Positions 10,308-23,757 of a stretch of DNA of 45,510 nucleotides are shown here, piece after piece. Origin of the DNA: Rhizopus sp. PT2906 (taxonomy: Eukaryota; Mucoromycota; Mucoromycetes; Mucorales; Rhizopodaceae); NCBI GenBank assembly GCA_025529335.1, contig JAMYHX010000356.1, forward strand, positions 1 through 45,510, written 5' to 3'. The translations under genes were made by a program, and so were the position numbers. The stretch's first letter is position 1, and every line of letters starts with the position of its first letter. The notes below the pieces were generated by a model. The model saw nothing but the letters and a program-made list of their open reading frames with translations. It ran no database searches and was not told the DNA's origin.

Positions 10308-13300
10308 TTATCGTCTTGCTTTCCTCTTGAAATATACAAGAATCAAGAACAAGAAAATGTTGAAGAAAAAGAAGGCAAACAGGATACCCAAGTTTCTCCA
10401 CTTATGGGCTGCACTCCATCCCATGTTCATTTCATAAAACTCAACACCTGACTTATAAGTACAGTATCCACATTGTTCAGGTTGAGTAGCGTTAGGATTA
10501 GCAATATACCCAGGAGCACCAGAAGAGAAAAAGTTCCTTGTATATTCTCCACAAGTTTGTCCAGGTGGTGGAGAGAAGCGGAGGAGGTCTTCATCACTGC
10601 ATTTCACAACAAAGTTTTCAAGTTCATTTACCATTAAACCTTCCACATAGTAGTGGAACGGATCAATCCAGTACATCCAGGAACTCCAGAACTTGGGCAA
10701 GTCCTTTGGGAATTGAAGCATACCACAGAACAAGATAAGAATGGTAAGAGCAAGAGGGTTCAGTACAGCGGCCATCGTTGGGAGTTCGGCTATAGCTGCA
10801 ATCACAAAACCGAGGGTAACAGCCCAAGAGATCATGACGACATAGGTAATATAAAAGTAACCACAGGCTTCAGGAGTGTTTGTCATGCCAACAGTCCAGT
10901 AGAAGCCAAACATAAAAATGGCTGCAAAGAAGATGACGTATGGTATTTCTACCAAAATGGCCGATAGACCCCAAGCTACCCAGCTATAGTAGCGCGATGC
11001 GTATTCTTTTCTAAAGAACGTTCTTTCGGCCATAAACTTGGGTTGAGCCAAAATGACCATGGTAAATGCCATGATAAAAGTAGCAAAGAATGCAAACATC
11101 TTGTTCATCATATCCGATGAAGAATCCTTGAGTTTCCAAAATGTAAAGCCAGTAAGAAGAGAAGTAAAGGCAATATTGATAAATCGACCAATGTTATAAT
11201 CGGGTGATCGCCAGTAAGCAAGCGACATACGGCCAAAGACAAGTCGGAATTGAGTGAGGAAAGATACAGAATAGGTTTGAGCTTTGCGTGTAGGATTCTT
11301 GATGGCATTTCTATCGATTTCATCAAGCTCTTCTTCAAGCGCCTTTGCTTGAGGGGATTTTCGCCAAATCTCGGCCCAGTCCTGGGTAACCTTTCCTGCT
11401 GTTCCAGCACCGACAACTTCAAGAATGTACTCGGCTGGGTTAGCATCAGGAGAGCATATGGGACCACCATTTGATTCAAAGTAATCAATCATCGTACGCG
11501 CATCTTTACCGATTTCACCATAGTAGGCTGTTCGGCCACCGCGTACTAATAGCAGCAAGTGATCAAAGTGTTCAAACAGGATGGAAGAAGGTTGATGGAT
11601 AGTACAAAGGACTGGCCAGCCAGCATCAGCCAGTTTTCTGATGAAGCGAATGATGTTGTAAGAACTCTGTGCATCAAGACCAGACGTAGGTTCATCCAAA
11701 AATAACAGCTGAGGCTTTCCTACGAGCTCCATTGCAATAGTCAAACGCTTACGTTCTTCAACGGAGATACCGTAACCGCTTTCCACTTCACCGATCTGTG
11801 CATCAGCAATATCATCCATTTCCAATAACTGAATGATTTGTTCGACATAGCGTTTCTTTTCTTCAAGAGGAACATCTGCGGGTTGTCTCAGTTTGGCAGA
11901 AAAGTAAAGAGCTTCACGCACGGTTACCATCGGCTGATGTATATCCATCTGTTCACAGTATCCAGTGATTCGTTCGAAATCGTTCATCAATGCTTCACCG
12001 TTCAAATAAATATTTCCTTCGACGACACCAATCGTCTTACGACGAGCCAAAACGTCAAGCAAGGTAGTTTTGCCTGCACCGCTAGAGCCCATAAGCGCAG
12101 TTAGATGTCCAGGTTTGACAATGCCGCTAACGTCGTTCAACAATTGAATTTTTCCTCCCTTGATAGGCACAGTATAGTTGATGTGTTGCCAAGAAAAGGT
12201 GGTACCAGTAGAGATACTTTCCATATTTTCAGTGACCTCGTGTTGCTTCCTACGACGTTCGTCTTCCTCTTCAGGTGTACGTGGTTTAGGCGCCTTTCCG
12301 GGTAGGTAGAGTTTGGTCAAAGAAGCAGATCTTTTCAGTTTAATCCATTCCATGGAAGCGGCTGTCATGAATGTAAACAGAAGAAAGAAGGCTACAACAA
12401 CGATAAAATCAGGAGCCCAGATCTGTCTTGGGTCATAAGATAATGCCTGATTGAGGTAATCATCACCTAGAACAAAAGGCTGTCCTGGGACACCGCCTTG
12501 CATCGTACACACCTTATAGTTCCAATCATCATAACCAGGTCCATAAGGAACAGCATTACCAGGCCCTTCACAGGTATAGACTTGACCAGACATTTCATTG
12601 GAGATGAGTGCCTTGTAAGTATATGTGATTGGGTTAATATAATAAATCCAAAACAGCCAAGGATGCATCTTGTTATAAGGAATTGTATAACCAGTATAAG
12701 ATGTAAAGGCAATCAACACCACACCAGTCACTTGAGTAGCCAAAAAGAAACTTGAAGTGATAGATCCAAAGAAACGGAAGAATCCATTCATGCACATACT
12801 CAAGAAAAAGAGAGTGACAAAACAAGTAAAGAACTTTCCGGCAGTTAAGTTGAGACCCATCATAAAGTAAGAAATGATTGTATATATAAAGACTAGAAAA
12901 AAAAGATATACATCAGTTATCATTGTCGCGTCACTGTAAGTGATAAACTTACCTTGAGCAAAATTGTATGGGAGGTCCATAATGACTTGTGAAATGTAAA
13001 AGGCGGAAGGTCTATATAATGCGTATTGTTTATGCTTTTCGAGGATTGGCCTGCCCATTAAGAAGCGAACAAGCTCAGACTGTGACATGAAGGTGTTGTA
13101 TATGACCAAGAAGAAAATGGCACCACCTCGTGCAAAAGCACCAGTGCCAGAGAGCGGAAGGAGGTAGAAGCACGAAGAAGTGATGAAGCTTTGAATGAAA
13201 ATGGTGCCGTATCTAGAAATGAGTGCCTCTTTATCTTTGATCAACAGGCGATGTTGACGGACGGTAAGAGCTTTGACTTGTTGATAAAAGGATGCAATGT

Positions 13301-14852
13301 ATGGGTATCGTTTTGATGCACGCTTTTGGTGTTCCTCGCGGACAGCATCTTCAAATTCCCTGGCCTTTTCTGACTGACGAACTTCTTCTTCGTATCTTTC
13401 AAGATCTTGCAACATGTGTTTATATATATCTGATTCATAGTATCTTTCTTGAAATTCAGATGCATGAGATGGCGCAATGTTTTCGTATCCAGGCTTGTAT
13501 TGACGTTCGAGGGGGTTACATAAACCTGTGAGGAAATCAGGAGTAGATTTTCTTGGAGCACAATAGAATCCCATGTCCTCAAAATACTGTTTTGCTTGAC
13601 TGATTGGGCCATAGTACATGACATAGCCTTCATCCAGCAAAAGTAATTTATCAAAGACGTTGAAGATGCTGTTGGATGCTTGATAAAGTGTTGCAATCGT
13701 TGTTGTTTTGAATATATCTGTCATAATTCTTAATGATTTGACATAGTCCAAAGCTGAAGCTGCGTCCAGACCTCTTGTAGAACAATCCCAGCAATTGATA
13801 GTACTTCGAGTTGTCATTTGTTCAGCAATTGACAGACGTTTACGTTCGCCTCCTGATAGACCGCGTACAAATGCATTACCGACCATCGTATTCATCTGCT
13901 TTGTAAGTCCTAGCATGCTGCCGAGTAAATAAAGAATCCGGTCTACGAACTCATGCTTTGATTCACCAGGAATTCTCTTTCCGGGTGTTTTGGTCTTTAA
14001 TGCGAATTCTAAGGTTTGCTTGGTTGTCAATGTGGGATAATGTTGATCTTCTTCCTCGTTATAACACACTTGTCCTCTATATCTCTTTGCAAACACATCG
14101 GGGGCAATTCCGCCGTAACTAACGTCTCCACCAACATAAGTGTATGCATCTCGCATGTTTGCAATCACTTTTAGGAAGGTCGTACAGCCGGCCCCGGGAC
14201 GACCCAAAACAAGCAACATTTCTCCGTCCCTGCAACATCCTGTCAAATCCTTCAAGATTACCCTTGTGCTACAGTTTTTTTTTGGTAGAAATGCTTTCCA
14301 AAATGTGAATGCTGACGTGATATAGCTCATAACAGTAGGAATTGTGTATGCATCCGCGCCTAAGCCCTATAATAGAAATGCAATGAGCCGCTAGTCTTTA
14401 TGTTCAAAATAAAGATTTTACCTCCACATGAAGATTCTTCCATGAAACACCGAGATTTTTACGCTTGTGGCCATGCTTTTGCTCTTCAGAGTGCATACCG
14501 CGCAAGAACTCATCCAGATCGAAATCTTCTTCAGCTGCCTTTCCTTCTTCAGCTTTTGATGCGGATGCTCGGTGGCTTTTACGGCTGAGCTCTAAACGCA
14601 ATTCATGATACTCGTTTTTTGCCTCTATTCATGTGTCAAATAAATATACATGTCTATATGCTAAAGTTTTTTGTTTATTGTATTCTAACCTGCTACATCT
14701 ACTTGAACTTCATTTGATTCACCATATGTGTCGAGACAACCGTAATCTCTTTCACTACCAATAGTAGTAGTTGTAATGGATGGAGAAGGAAGATCAGACT
14801 TTGTCGGATGATTGGATGATTTTATGTTTTCTTGTTCAATTGAATTCTGCAT
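10308..14852 (-). CDS. Full-size PDR/ABCG-type multidrug ABC transporter
   Basis: Four exons, 14852-14690, 14624-14422, 14366-12953 and 12892-10308, encode about 1,454 residues in the (NBD-TMD)x2 order of fungal PDR pumps. NBD1 has the fungal-type Walker A with Cys in place of Lys (GRPGAGCTT, about 177-185), the signature VRGLSGGERKR (about 290-300), and CWDCSTRGLD. NBD2 has a canonical Walker A (GSSGAGKTT), a degenerate signature (ISVEERKRLTI) and LLFLDEPTSGLD. This asymmetry is normal for the family. Each half is followed by six hydrophobic segments and a Cys-containing external loop. The third intron (12893-12952, 60 bp) has no stop and keeps the frame. It falls inside the first membrane domain and would add 20 residues if retained. 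It probably exports hydrophobic compounds from the plasma membrane. Confidence 0.93.
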
Positions 14853-17775
14853 TGTTTATATATATATAGTCAAGGAACAAATGAGTTCCTAAAGTAACAA
14901 TAATAATACAGAAATTTCGATTGTATGTCAAGAAAATATAAATTATATAATAAAAAAAAAAAAGAAAGGAGCCAGAAAATATTTTCTGATCTAGAAATTA
15001 TATATGGTTGAATTACCGAAACAATCTGGGTTTTGGGTTCAATGAAAGTGCCTGCTGCGGTAATTTGTTACGTATTATATTGGTAAGACATGACATAAAC
15101 GATGAATGTATCAACATAGAACCTTTGATGTCTTGTGTATCATGATTTAACTGTGTTTTTTAGAAAATGAAAAAGGGGGAAGTTGAAATACACTAATGGA
15201 AGCCAATGAAATTATTGCTTAATAATCCTGATCTTGGTCATACTTTCAACCATGGATATTCTTTTTCTCCTCTTTAATGTTACATAGAATTGTCGAGTTT
15301 CATCACCCATTTTTGTCAAGATTGAGTTTCTCGAAATTTCTTATAGATAAATTGATAGTCTAATTCATTTGATCAATCTCGGAGTAAGCCGAATAAAGAG
15401 AGAGAGAGAAATAATAAGCATTTGCACCAATCAGTAAACTGTCACTGGTTAATATAGCACTTATAGTTGCAGATCAAAGAAGACAGCTTATTCATCGCAC
15501 TACTCGGATCAAGGGAAAAAAAAAAAAAAAAGAACAACAGCTCATTGGGCAAATTACTCTTTATTTAACCAATCATCCGCTATCGACTAAAGATATCGTA
15601 TGCTGTGCGCGGTGACATACGCCGAGTGCATTGGCTAGTAACAGATCTAATACCGACGGGACTTAGAATTTCTGTAAATCTGCATGATCTAATAGGTCGT
15701 AGCAAAGATCGAAAAAAAAAGGGGGGGGAATAGTAACCTAAATAGGCATTTTTACTGAATATTTATCTTGTAACTTGTTGATTTATTAAGATTTTAATCA
15801 GAACTAAGGCGTTGCAGCAGTCACCATCGAAACTAGCATTGATCATTCATACTTTTTGAGAGGAACGTTTGTATTCAAAATGAAGAGAATAAGGCTCATT
15901 TAAGTATCCAACTGTTTATTTTTTATTAATGGAACTGTCAAAGCGCTCACATAAGTCTATGCTGATGATCCAACAAAAAAAGCGATTAGAAAAGACGTGT
16001 GAACTCGTTATCCTTACATGGAAGTTTCAGAAATTTAGGAGCATTAACGCTTAGCCTTGACAAAGAAAAGCCTATATTGCCTATTACCTGGGTCTGGAGC
16101 ACTTTCCATTTCAGGATTGTTTGTTACTTTTATCGCATTTGTTTACGGTCAATATATTATAAGAAAGGCATACTATCTCTTTCTCTCTCTCTTTTTGCTT
16201 CAAGGCTGATTCAGCGAATGTGTGGGCTAGATCGAGAGTTGCTATCCTATATATATTAAATCTTGATCTTATACGAGATACATCAATTAGATGATGTGTA
16301 GTCTAAACCTGGCAACCATTGATAGTAACCAAAGCAGATACTTGATGCTATCAATTAACCTTTTATTTGTATGAAATAATCCAGCTATAACAATTGCTGC
16401 CTTCTGATACTATACTTTTTCGAAATAAAAAACACTTCAACCATTATGCTACTGATGAGAATGATCACCCAGCTGGGTTTTCTCCATGTACTTTCTTGTG
16501 CCTTTATTATGATTTTAATATTTTCAGAATAAACTAAAAACCGCTAAAGAATTAATCAATTCATCGTATTACCTGCTAAAGCCTTGTATAAAAAAAAAAG
16601 AATATACCGAGCTCAAGGCCCAAAGAGGCCTTCTTATATTCACCATCATTTCGAGTCCTGTCCTTGCTGCGTTTGAGCACTGATCATACTTTTATTTCAA
16701 TCATAATTGATATGACAATTTAACCATCTTCAACACGCATTATAGCCTACATTCTTTATTTAATGACTCTTCTCTCAACCCTTTAATACTTGTGTTATAT
16801 GAATAAAACAGACGACAATAATAAACAAAGGGCTTTTAATGTGTGGAAAAAAGGAAACAATGAAGTGTAAATAACAGAAAAGTAAACTTGACCTACACAA
16901 GCTATAGAAAATATTTCTCACATTGATTATTGCAATATCATCTCGACATCTACAACTTCTATTTAAAGAAACAGTACCGAGAAATGTCATAAAAACCTGC
17001 TATATTGATGGTGTGCAATTACGGATAGTGCTTCCCAACCAAAGATCATCAATAAACACAGGATTACTAATCATTCTGAACCAATTCAAAATCAACGCAC
17101 TTTTTCTTTAACATCGCTTCTTGTAGCAGAATGCCTAGTAAACGTTTAGTTGAACGCACTCTTCGGAAATGAATTTCTCCACGATTACAGTTATTAAGGA
17201 GGTCCGTATTGACCACATGAGTTTATTTATATGTTAAACATGGAATCTGTCGTCAATTCGGCGTGCATCCTTCCTTTATGCAATTAAAACATGCAGAAAA
17301 TGTATTCAGGGCTTTCATTATCTTTTTGCACAGTCCCTTTCGATAAGAAGCTTCAAGCTATCATATTACTTGTAATTCAAAAAAGATGATACTGAGAAGC
17401 TCAGCGGCTTATTACAGATGTATAAGCAACTGTTATTGTAACACCAAAACGATACTTCTCCTTTTTCAAAATCTTAAATAGAAACAAACTCTGTAGAATA
17501 TAGAAAGTTTAAGGAGTAAGGTGCATCCTACAACGAATCTATAGGTTGAATTAAACATGAAGCGGTTGTTAAATCCCTATATCCAATCAACATAAGCTTT
17601 CATGAGAACATACACACACACACATATACACATACACGATAACCAGGCTGATAAACTATCGACATCTCCTTGTTTTTATATGCATAAACACAAACTCGAG
17701 TTTACCCCTCTTTGAAGAAAAAAGCTCCTTAAAGGTTTTTATTATTACAGCGCTACCCAACTTTATTTGAAAACA
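14853..17775. other. Long divergent intergenic region, no gene seen
   Basis: Nearly 3 kb separates the divergently transcribed ABC transporter and the small secreted peptide. I see poly-A and poly-T tracts, a short (GA)n run near 15400, a CT/TC run near 16180, and a short CA run near 17613-17625, but no open frame with coding character, no tRNA and no transposon ends. The unusual length for this compact genome may reflect long regulatory regions for both genes. Confidence 0.6.
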
Positions 17776-17783
17776 TATAAAAT
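17776..17783 (+). promoter_or_regulatory. TATA box of the small secreted peptide gene
   Basis: TATAAAAT lies 41-48 bp upstream of the ATG at 17824. This implies a very short 5' UTR and a strong TATA-driven promoter. Confidence 0.6.
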
Positions 17784-17823
17784 GGCAGGTCAACTAGGGT
17801 CAATTTCAATTTACATTTAAAAA

Positions 17824-18054
17824 ATGAAGCTCTTCCCTATTCTCGCTGTTGCTGCCTTGATCGCTACTGTCTCTGCTGCTCCTAGAAAACATCATAAGTC
17901 TCATTATAGAGGAAACAAGGAAATCAATCAAGTTGCTGGTGGTGCTGGCAATGGCGGTGGAAACCATGGTATAGCCTCTGGCCTTCTTGGTGGAGGTATC
18001 TTGTCAAAGAACGTAAACAAAAACGATATCAAGCAAAATGCTGAAATCAGCTAG
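17824..18054 (+). CDS. Small secreted Gly-rich peptide
   Basis: A 76-residue intronless frame. The N-terminus is a textbook signal peptide (MKLFPILAVAALIATVSA, predicted cut before AP). The mature part is about 58 residues: a basic His/Lys/Arg stretch (APRKHHKSHYRGNK), a Gly/Asn-rich linker (GGAGNGGGNHG), a short hydrophobic Gly/Leu segment (IASGLLGGGILSK), and a polar tail. There are no cysteines, so it is not a typical disulfide-rich secreted protein. Choice between a cell-wall, signalling or other extracellular role is not possible from sequence. The TATA box and clean signal peptide argue that it is a real gene. It converges on the PKA subunit gene. Confidence 0.7.
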   Translation: MKLFPILAVAALIATVSAAPRKHHKSHYRGNKEINQVAGGAGNGGGNHGIASGLLGGGILSKNVNKNDIKQNAEIS

Positions 18055-18207
18055 ACGTTCATACTTCAAATGCTTTGAAATAAAATACTCAATTTTGTTA
18101 TCATACTTTCTTGACTTGTTCAATGCTCAAATATAAAATTATATTTTTTTTTTATTAAAAGTAGTAGAAAGGATGATGAACGTATGACTGTATGAGAACT
18201 ATGCTTT

Positions 18208-19502
18208 TTAATGGCCGACTTGCTGCAGTACAGCGTGATAATTTTCTGAGTTTCGCTTCAGGATTTCCATCACTGGTCCTAATAACCTTGTAAATGCCTT
18301 CTTACCAAGTGTTGCACAACGAAGGCGGCCATTAGCAATAACCGAGGCAGCTCTTGGTTTATCATTCAATAGTGCCAACTCTGTTTCAATTCAGTTACAA
18401 AAATACATACTCACAAAAAAAAAAGCATGGCACTTACCACCAAAATAATCTCCCTTTTTACCCACCATGACTTGTTTCTGTGATCCATCAGGCATAGTCT
18501 TATAGAATATAGCCTCTCCGCTCTCAATCAAGTAGAACTCTTCACCAACATCGCCTTCCTTGATGACTACTTCTTTATCCTCAAATGTGACAGACTCTAG
18601 AGCATCTGCGATTTTATGTCTTTCGTAAACTTCCAGGGATTTGAAAATTGGAACCTCCGACAAGAACCGCTCATACATGGTTCGCTTTCGGCTTGTATTT
18701 TCCATTAGAATAGAGCGAAATGTGATTCTATCGAGAGCATAGAGCACACAGTCGGTGACTGCAATGATTGAGGCAGCACGAGGAGCATTATACATCAAGG
18801 CCAATTCGCCAAATGATCCGCTGGGGCCATAAGACGCCACTTTTTTTCCGTCAATGAAGCAATCTAATTGACCCGACTCGACGATATAAAAGTAATCACC
18901 TACAGCACCTTGTTCGATCACATGCTCACCTTGCTTGACTTTTTTCTCGGTCATAGCGTTCACAACATCTTGGTATTGCTCGTCATCCAAATGCTTAAAC
19001 AAGAAATTGGTACTGATAGCAGTACGAATCTTGGCTCGTTGGTCGTCGCTCTTTGGAATCACAATCTTTTCTGTGCGGAAAGTGGGTTGCATGGATTCAG
19101 CACTGACAGATGTACGACGACCGCGGTTGGTCGGAGGTACAAGGTTAGGCATATCATCCGATACAGTATCTCGTTCTTCATCTTCTTCATCTTCTTCTTC
19201 GTCCTCAAAATCATCATCATCTTCATGCATTGATTCACTCTGAATAGCCAATGGGTGAATCTCTCCGGATGGCTCATGTCCAGTCACTGTTTAAAGTTTA
19301 AGTATGTTATCATTGCTATCATTGTTATTATTATACCAAGTGGATGATGTCGATCTGCAGCGCGTTCTTTTTCTAATTGCTTTAGGAAAAATGTTGTACA
19401 AAACTGAAGTAGATCGTCTGGTTGATGTTCATTCACTTGTTTATCTAATTCAGCTTTCAATGAATTGTATTCTTGGTAACTGAATCGTTTATCTCTTTGC
19501 AT
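18208..19502 (-). CDS. pkaR: cAMP-dependent protein kinase regulatory subunit
   Basis: Three exons, 19502-19337, 19286-18438 and 18380-18208, with introns of 50 and 57 bp, give about 395 residues. An N-terminal dimerisation/docking-type segment (residues 1-50) is followed by an acidic run (about 76-94). Next is the inhibitor site GRRTSVSAE (about 111-119), where Ser115 makes it a phosphorylatable, type-II-like site. Two cyclic-nucleotide-binding domains follow, with phosphate-binding cassettes FGELALMYNAPRAASI and, completed across the last intron, FGGELALLNDKPRAASV. Both keep the Glu and Arg that contact cAMP. It holds the PKA catalytic subunit inactive until cAMP binds. Mucorales have several paralogues, and which one this is cannot be told here. 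Confidence 0.94.
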
Positions 19503-20702
19503 GTTAAATCTAGAATAGACGAAAAAAAAGGAAAAGAAAAGAAAAAAATAGGTTGGATTTAAATAGGGTTTGTTTTTTGCATAATGGCATTATGTGTGTC
19601 GTCTGAGTTACCAAATATAGATTAAGTTTAAAAGGAAATAAAAAAGTATGTATACAGATTTACATTATATGCACAGAGTTATATCAAGTCTATGTTATTT
19701 ATAATGAAATGAACACTATAGCATTCATGTTTGTTGACAAGGATTAACACGTTAATACATATGTGTGTCATGTCATAACCATTTTTATTTGACGTAATAA
19801 ATGAAGTGGTTACTGATAGAGAAAGAGAAAGAGAGAAAGAATAAACTGTATTCTTTAATAAGGAATAGACCCAGTGGGCTTGATTTCATTTTAAACATTT
19901 AGCCTAGAATAACCTAATGCTTTTCTGTCAAGTTTTTTCTTTTTGGAAAAAAAATAGCAATCGAATTAACCAAATAGAGAAAAAGATATAGTTTTTAGGA
20001 AAAGCATCTTTGCTGTAAATGAGGTCAGCTAATCATATCATTTCTTTAAAAAGTGTGATGTAGTAGCTACTGCCGCACAGGCTAATTAAGCATGCCCAAC
20101 TCATTAACCACACTCTTGGACTATTCCAAGAAGATCATAAAAAAAAAAACTCATTTTTTTACACATCCTTTGTTCTCAATAAACAACATATTTGTAATTT
20201 TTAAAGAGATTGATAAGGTATTGGAGATACTCTCTGAGTTTGCTTTAAACTCAGGCTATGGCGGAGATATAATGCATTTTTTTTTTGACTTACGGCTTAC
20301 TTTGTAAAGTTGCTCTTTTGGATCAATGGGTTCTTCTTTAACCATCAAAGTCATATTTTCACGCATTATTTTCTTCATTTAATTGCAAATGTTTCGATTT
20401 TTAGGTTGCTGTTATTGTTACTAATTTAACACAGGTACATCACTAAGGCAAGAATATCTTATTCTAGTGTGCCTTTTGAAAACCAAAATTCTTCTACTTT
20501 TTTGACTCAATCAAAGCTTGAATATCTCCCCCTCTTAGTATAGGTTATTTACAACTTTAGTTCAAAAGTAGAGAGGGCTACTTTAGGAAAAAGAAAGTGA
20601 TACATGATTAGAGAATATTCAATAGCTTACATTTATATTTATAAAAGCGTAGTAAATTGTACTCATCAAAAGCTTATTCTATATGTATTCATTCTGACAA
20701 AC
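19503..20702. other. Intergenic spacer, no gene seen
   Basis: About 1.2 kb upstream of the PKA regulatory subunit and downstream of the protease. AT-rich with A and T runs and a short GA run near 19820-19838. I found no credible coding frame, RNA gene or repeat structure. Confidence 0.6.
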
Positions 20703-22564
20703 TTATACAACGGATAGCAATCCCATAACAAGACTTCCAACGATGACAAAACCAACAACAATAGATGTAATCTTCACAATAGAGTCTTGTACTTGTTTTG
20801 TCGCCCGGTACGTTCGTGTTGTTGTGACCAGACTAGCATCTGTAGGTTGCATAAAGGATATAAGTAGCTGTTCCAGCGCGAATTCACCATCCAACTTGAA
20901 GGCAGGAAGTATATTCAAAAGTGCCAAAGCAATGGTGAATGAGGAAATATATCTAGTATAAACCTAAGTCATTTCATTCTTTTTTTTTTCCTTGTAATAA
21001 AGGGAATATTTACCTTAATATTAATTCTAAAATGTGTGGTAATGAAACAGGTAATATCCAGAATTGTGGACTCAGTATGCTGACTTTAACTAAGAAACAT
21101 AATGGTTCAGTATAATTCTCTCTTCAGGATAAAATACTATTACCGCTTTCCCAAATATCCACAAGTTCTCCTTCAAATATAAATATCCTTCGCCTATCTG
21201 CCTCTTCACTTTCTATCCAGCTTGGAATTTGCGCATATATCCGCACAACTTGACCTGCTGCTGAAGGGGTATAAGGAATAACACACGACATCTCTGGCCC
21301 ATGGCAGTCAGATGCTTCTTTACAACGTGGAATATCTTTTGAAGCCAAAATTGGTAATGTAGATAAACACTGCTTGTCAAGTGCCTATCACGAGCATTAA
21401 TAGAGTTCCCTTGAGTGCCTTTAAAAAATACATACTGTTTCAATTGATTGGAAACATGATATAGTTGCATTGGGCGATCGACCAAATGGATTGGTGTCAT
21501 CAATGTCACAGCACTTGTCTCCGTAATTCTCATGTGTCTTGCTTACACAAAATCCCTGTTCTAATGTGTGTCTGCCGTCCTCTTTAAATAAAAATGTGTT
21601 CCAATCCTCAATATTGTGAGTCAATGCTGTGTCGTCTAGTTGATAAATCAAAGTAGCCGGAGGCAAGTGGGTAGCAAGTGGTGAGTTGGTCCGAATATGC
21701 ACTACACTGACGCCGCCCTGTCCCTCTAGCGATTGCCAGCCGATCAAGATGAGTAACAGCTTGAGCCCACCTGCTAGACTGAGAGATGCAAATAGATAAA
21801 GCACAAGGTTATGCCAGACGCCAGCACAGATGATTTTGAGTTGCCGAAAGGGAGCCAATGCTTGAAGCTGTTGGTCGGGTATATTCACAAAGGCTCCCGG
21901 GTAGAGGTACATGACAAACATACCAGAGCTCTGGATAGGCACTCCTTCAGCAAAGGAGGCCATAGCGTGACCTGCTTCATGAAATAATCCACAAACCGTC
22001 AGTGCCAATAAGTAGTATCCAATATGCGACATTGGAAGTGTCACACCGGGTATCTTTTGAATAAGAAGGTATTAGCAAAAAGGAAAGCCAGCTATATTCA
22101 TTGCTTTTTACCATTGGTAAAAACACTTGTTCATCACCATTATTGGGTTCTACTAACTCTCGTTTCACATGTTGTGACTGATCCACTGAGACAATGCGTG
22201 TCAATGAGGAGAAAATCTTGAGCCCTGCATAGACAATCACTACCATGCCCACGACCATGGTCACGGAAGCAGCTAAGGCACCAATATGGAACCAAGCCTT
22301 CCAGAACCATGGAGCGAGTTGAGTTAAGCGCTGAAAAAATGAATTTAGACGATGTGTTGTGTATTTGACTTGAAAAAGCTTAATCGACCACTGATCTCGT
22401 TCTACTTCATTACTGGAAGATATGGAAAAAGTCGGCAAAACACTATGTGGCGCTGTCCGACGTGGGCCAGGATTTTTGGTAGTGAAGAACTGTATCAGAA
22501 ATACAAAAATATAGATAAAGATCCATAAAAGAAGAAACTGCCAAATGACTGAAATTAGTTCCAT
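20703..22564 (-). CDS. Site-2 protease (S2P-type intramembrane zinc metalloprotease)
   Basis: Five exons, 22564-22112, 22053-21436, 21384-21144, 21089-21014 and 20952-20703, with 51-61 bp introns, encode about 545 residues. Catalytic motifs are intact: HEAGH at about 176-180 inside a membrane helix, followed by GMFVMYLYPGAFV, and the third zinc ligand Asp484 in ILPAFKLDG. Between them is a luminal, Cys-containing domain with NPFGRS, as in fungal and animal S2P. It cleaves membrane-bound factors of the SREBP type after a first cut, in Golgi/ER membranes. I chose the Met at 22564 because it starts directly with a hydrophobic helix. An in-frame Met at 22654 would add 30 residues that look like untranslated sequence. 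Confidence 0.9.
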
Positions 22565-23757
22565 AAGAAAAAGAAGAAAAGGGGGGGCATATGCTCCTCT
22601 TTTAGGGGGACTTGCAAAAAAGATGAAAGAGGGGATTGAATTTTGCATGTTCAACTTTGCTCATTGGCTGTTCCTATCACATTGACGTTGACATTGACAA
22701 AGTGAACAAAGCATCTAGTCTTTTGGCAAAAGAAAGAAACAGTCTAATTTAAGCTATTTTTTTGTCAGTTATTGCTTAGACACTATGGGGCTATATTAAC
22801 TTTAATTTATCATCTGAGCCTTATCGCCAAATGACAAGCTTATACACTCTTTCCGGAAGTAAAGTCGCCTGTGATAGAAAATGAATGCACACAATGGTGA
22901 GGGCAAAATTCATGCTGTACGAAATGTAAATTTGTCGTCGTCAAGAGTGATAACTGCATATACTTATCTTTTCTCTCTCTTTTGACATGACATCGTTTTA
23001 TTCAAACATATTTTTCTTTATCGTCTTACTTTACGACAATAATTAAGAAAAATACAGTATACTATTGAGATAAAAAACGTTGATTACAAAAGTGAAAAGG
23101 ATTATATTGAAAACATATGTCAATACACATACCATTGGCTGATACTGAAAAGCTTGAAACGCGATACTTTTGAAATTCCAAGCCTAAGAGACAACAAAAA
23201 GACAGATCAGTTACTGCTAAAGTCTGTCACAGTTGGGCTAAGCATGCAGATTGTTATTATGGGAGGTGCCTTAAATAAAGAGGAACAGAAGAGGGTGGCA
23301 TGCCGTTCTAAGTGACAAATCAAAAAGCTTCACGTCGTTCACAGATGAAGCTTTTATAAAATGCTTTGGTAGAAGCAAATATAGTATAGTTTTTTTCTTT
23401 TTCATTCGTTTCATTCTAATAGTAAAAAGAAAGCATATTGCTTTAGAGAAGAAAAATAAGAACTCCTGCTCCACCTCTGAAGAGGCAAAAGACCAGCTAC
23501 CCGGTACTTCAACATCCAAGATGTTCTAGGAACATCCCTTCAATCTCATAATGGGCAAACTATAGAGTTCGAGTGTGAAGAGAGAAAAAAAAAGGTTGAA
23601 GAGAGCCTTCTTTTATAGTTTGTTTACATTGTGACTTTGAAAAGTGTTCCTGAGTTGAAAAAGAATTCCTTGGCTGCATGAATTATTTTAAGGAGGTCAT
23701 ACTAAGGAGACAATCTTAAGGGGAGTTATTTTATTAGATAGTTTGTAGTAAGCTATT
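22565..23757. other. Intergenic spacer before the transposon island
   Basis: About 1.2 kb with no convincing gene. A minus-strand frame at 23519-23271 (MDVEVPGSWSFASSEVEQEF...) is short, turns into Phe/Lys-rich low complexity, and has no support from splice sites. The left copy of an inverted dispersed repeat begins at its end. Confidence 0.5.

Noticed and set aside
10538..11474. Plus-strand frames inside the ABC transporter
   Set aside because: They are antisense shadows of a highly conserved minus-strand coding exon.
15999..16259. 86-codon plus-strand frame in the long intergenic region
   Set aside because: It starts at a non-ATG codon and has low-complexity Leu/Ser runs from a CT repeat. 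No splice extension was found.
22564..22654. Upstream start for the site-2 protease adding 30 residues
   Set aside because: The added residues include a Pro-rich stretch encoded by a G-run typical of untranslated sequence. The downstream Met begins directly with the first hydrophobic helix.
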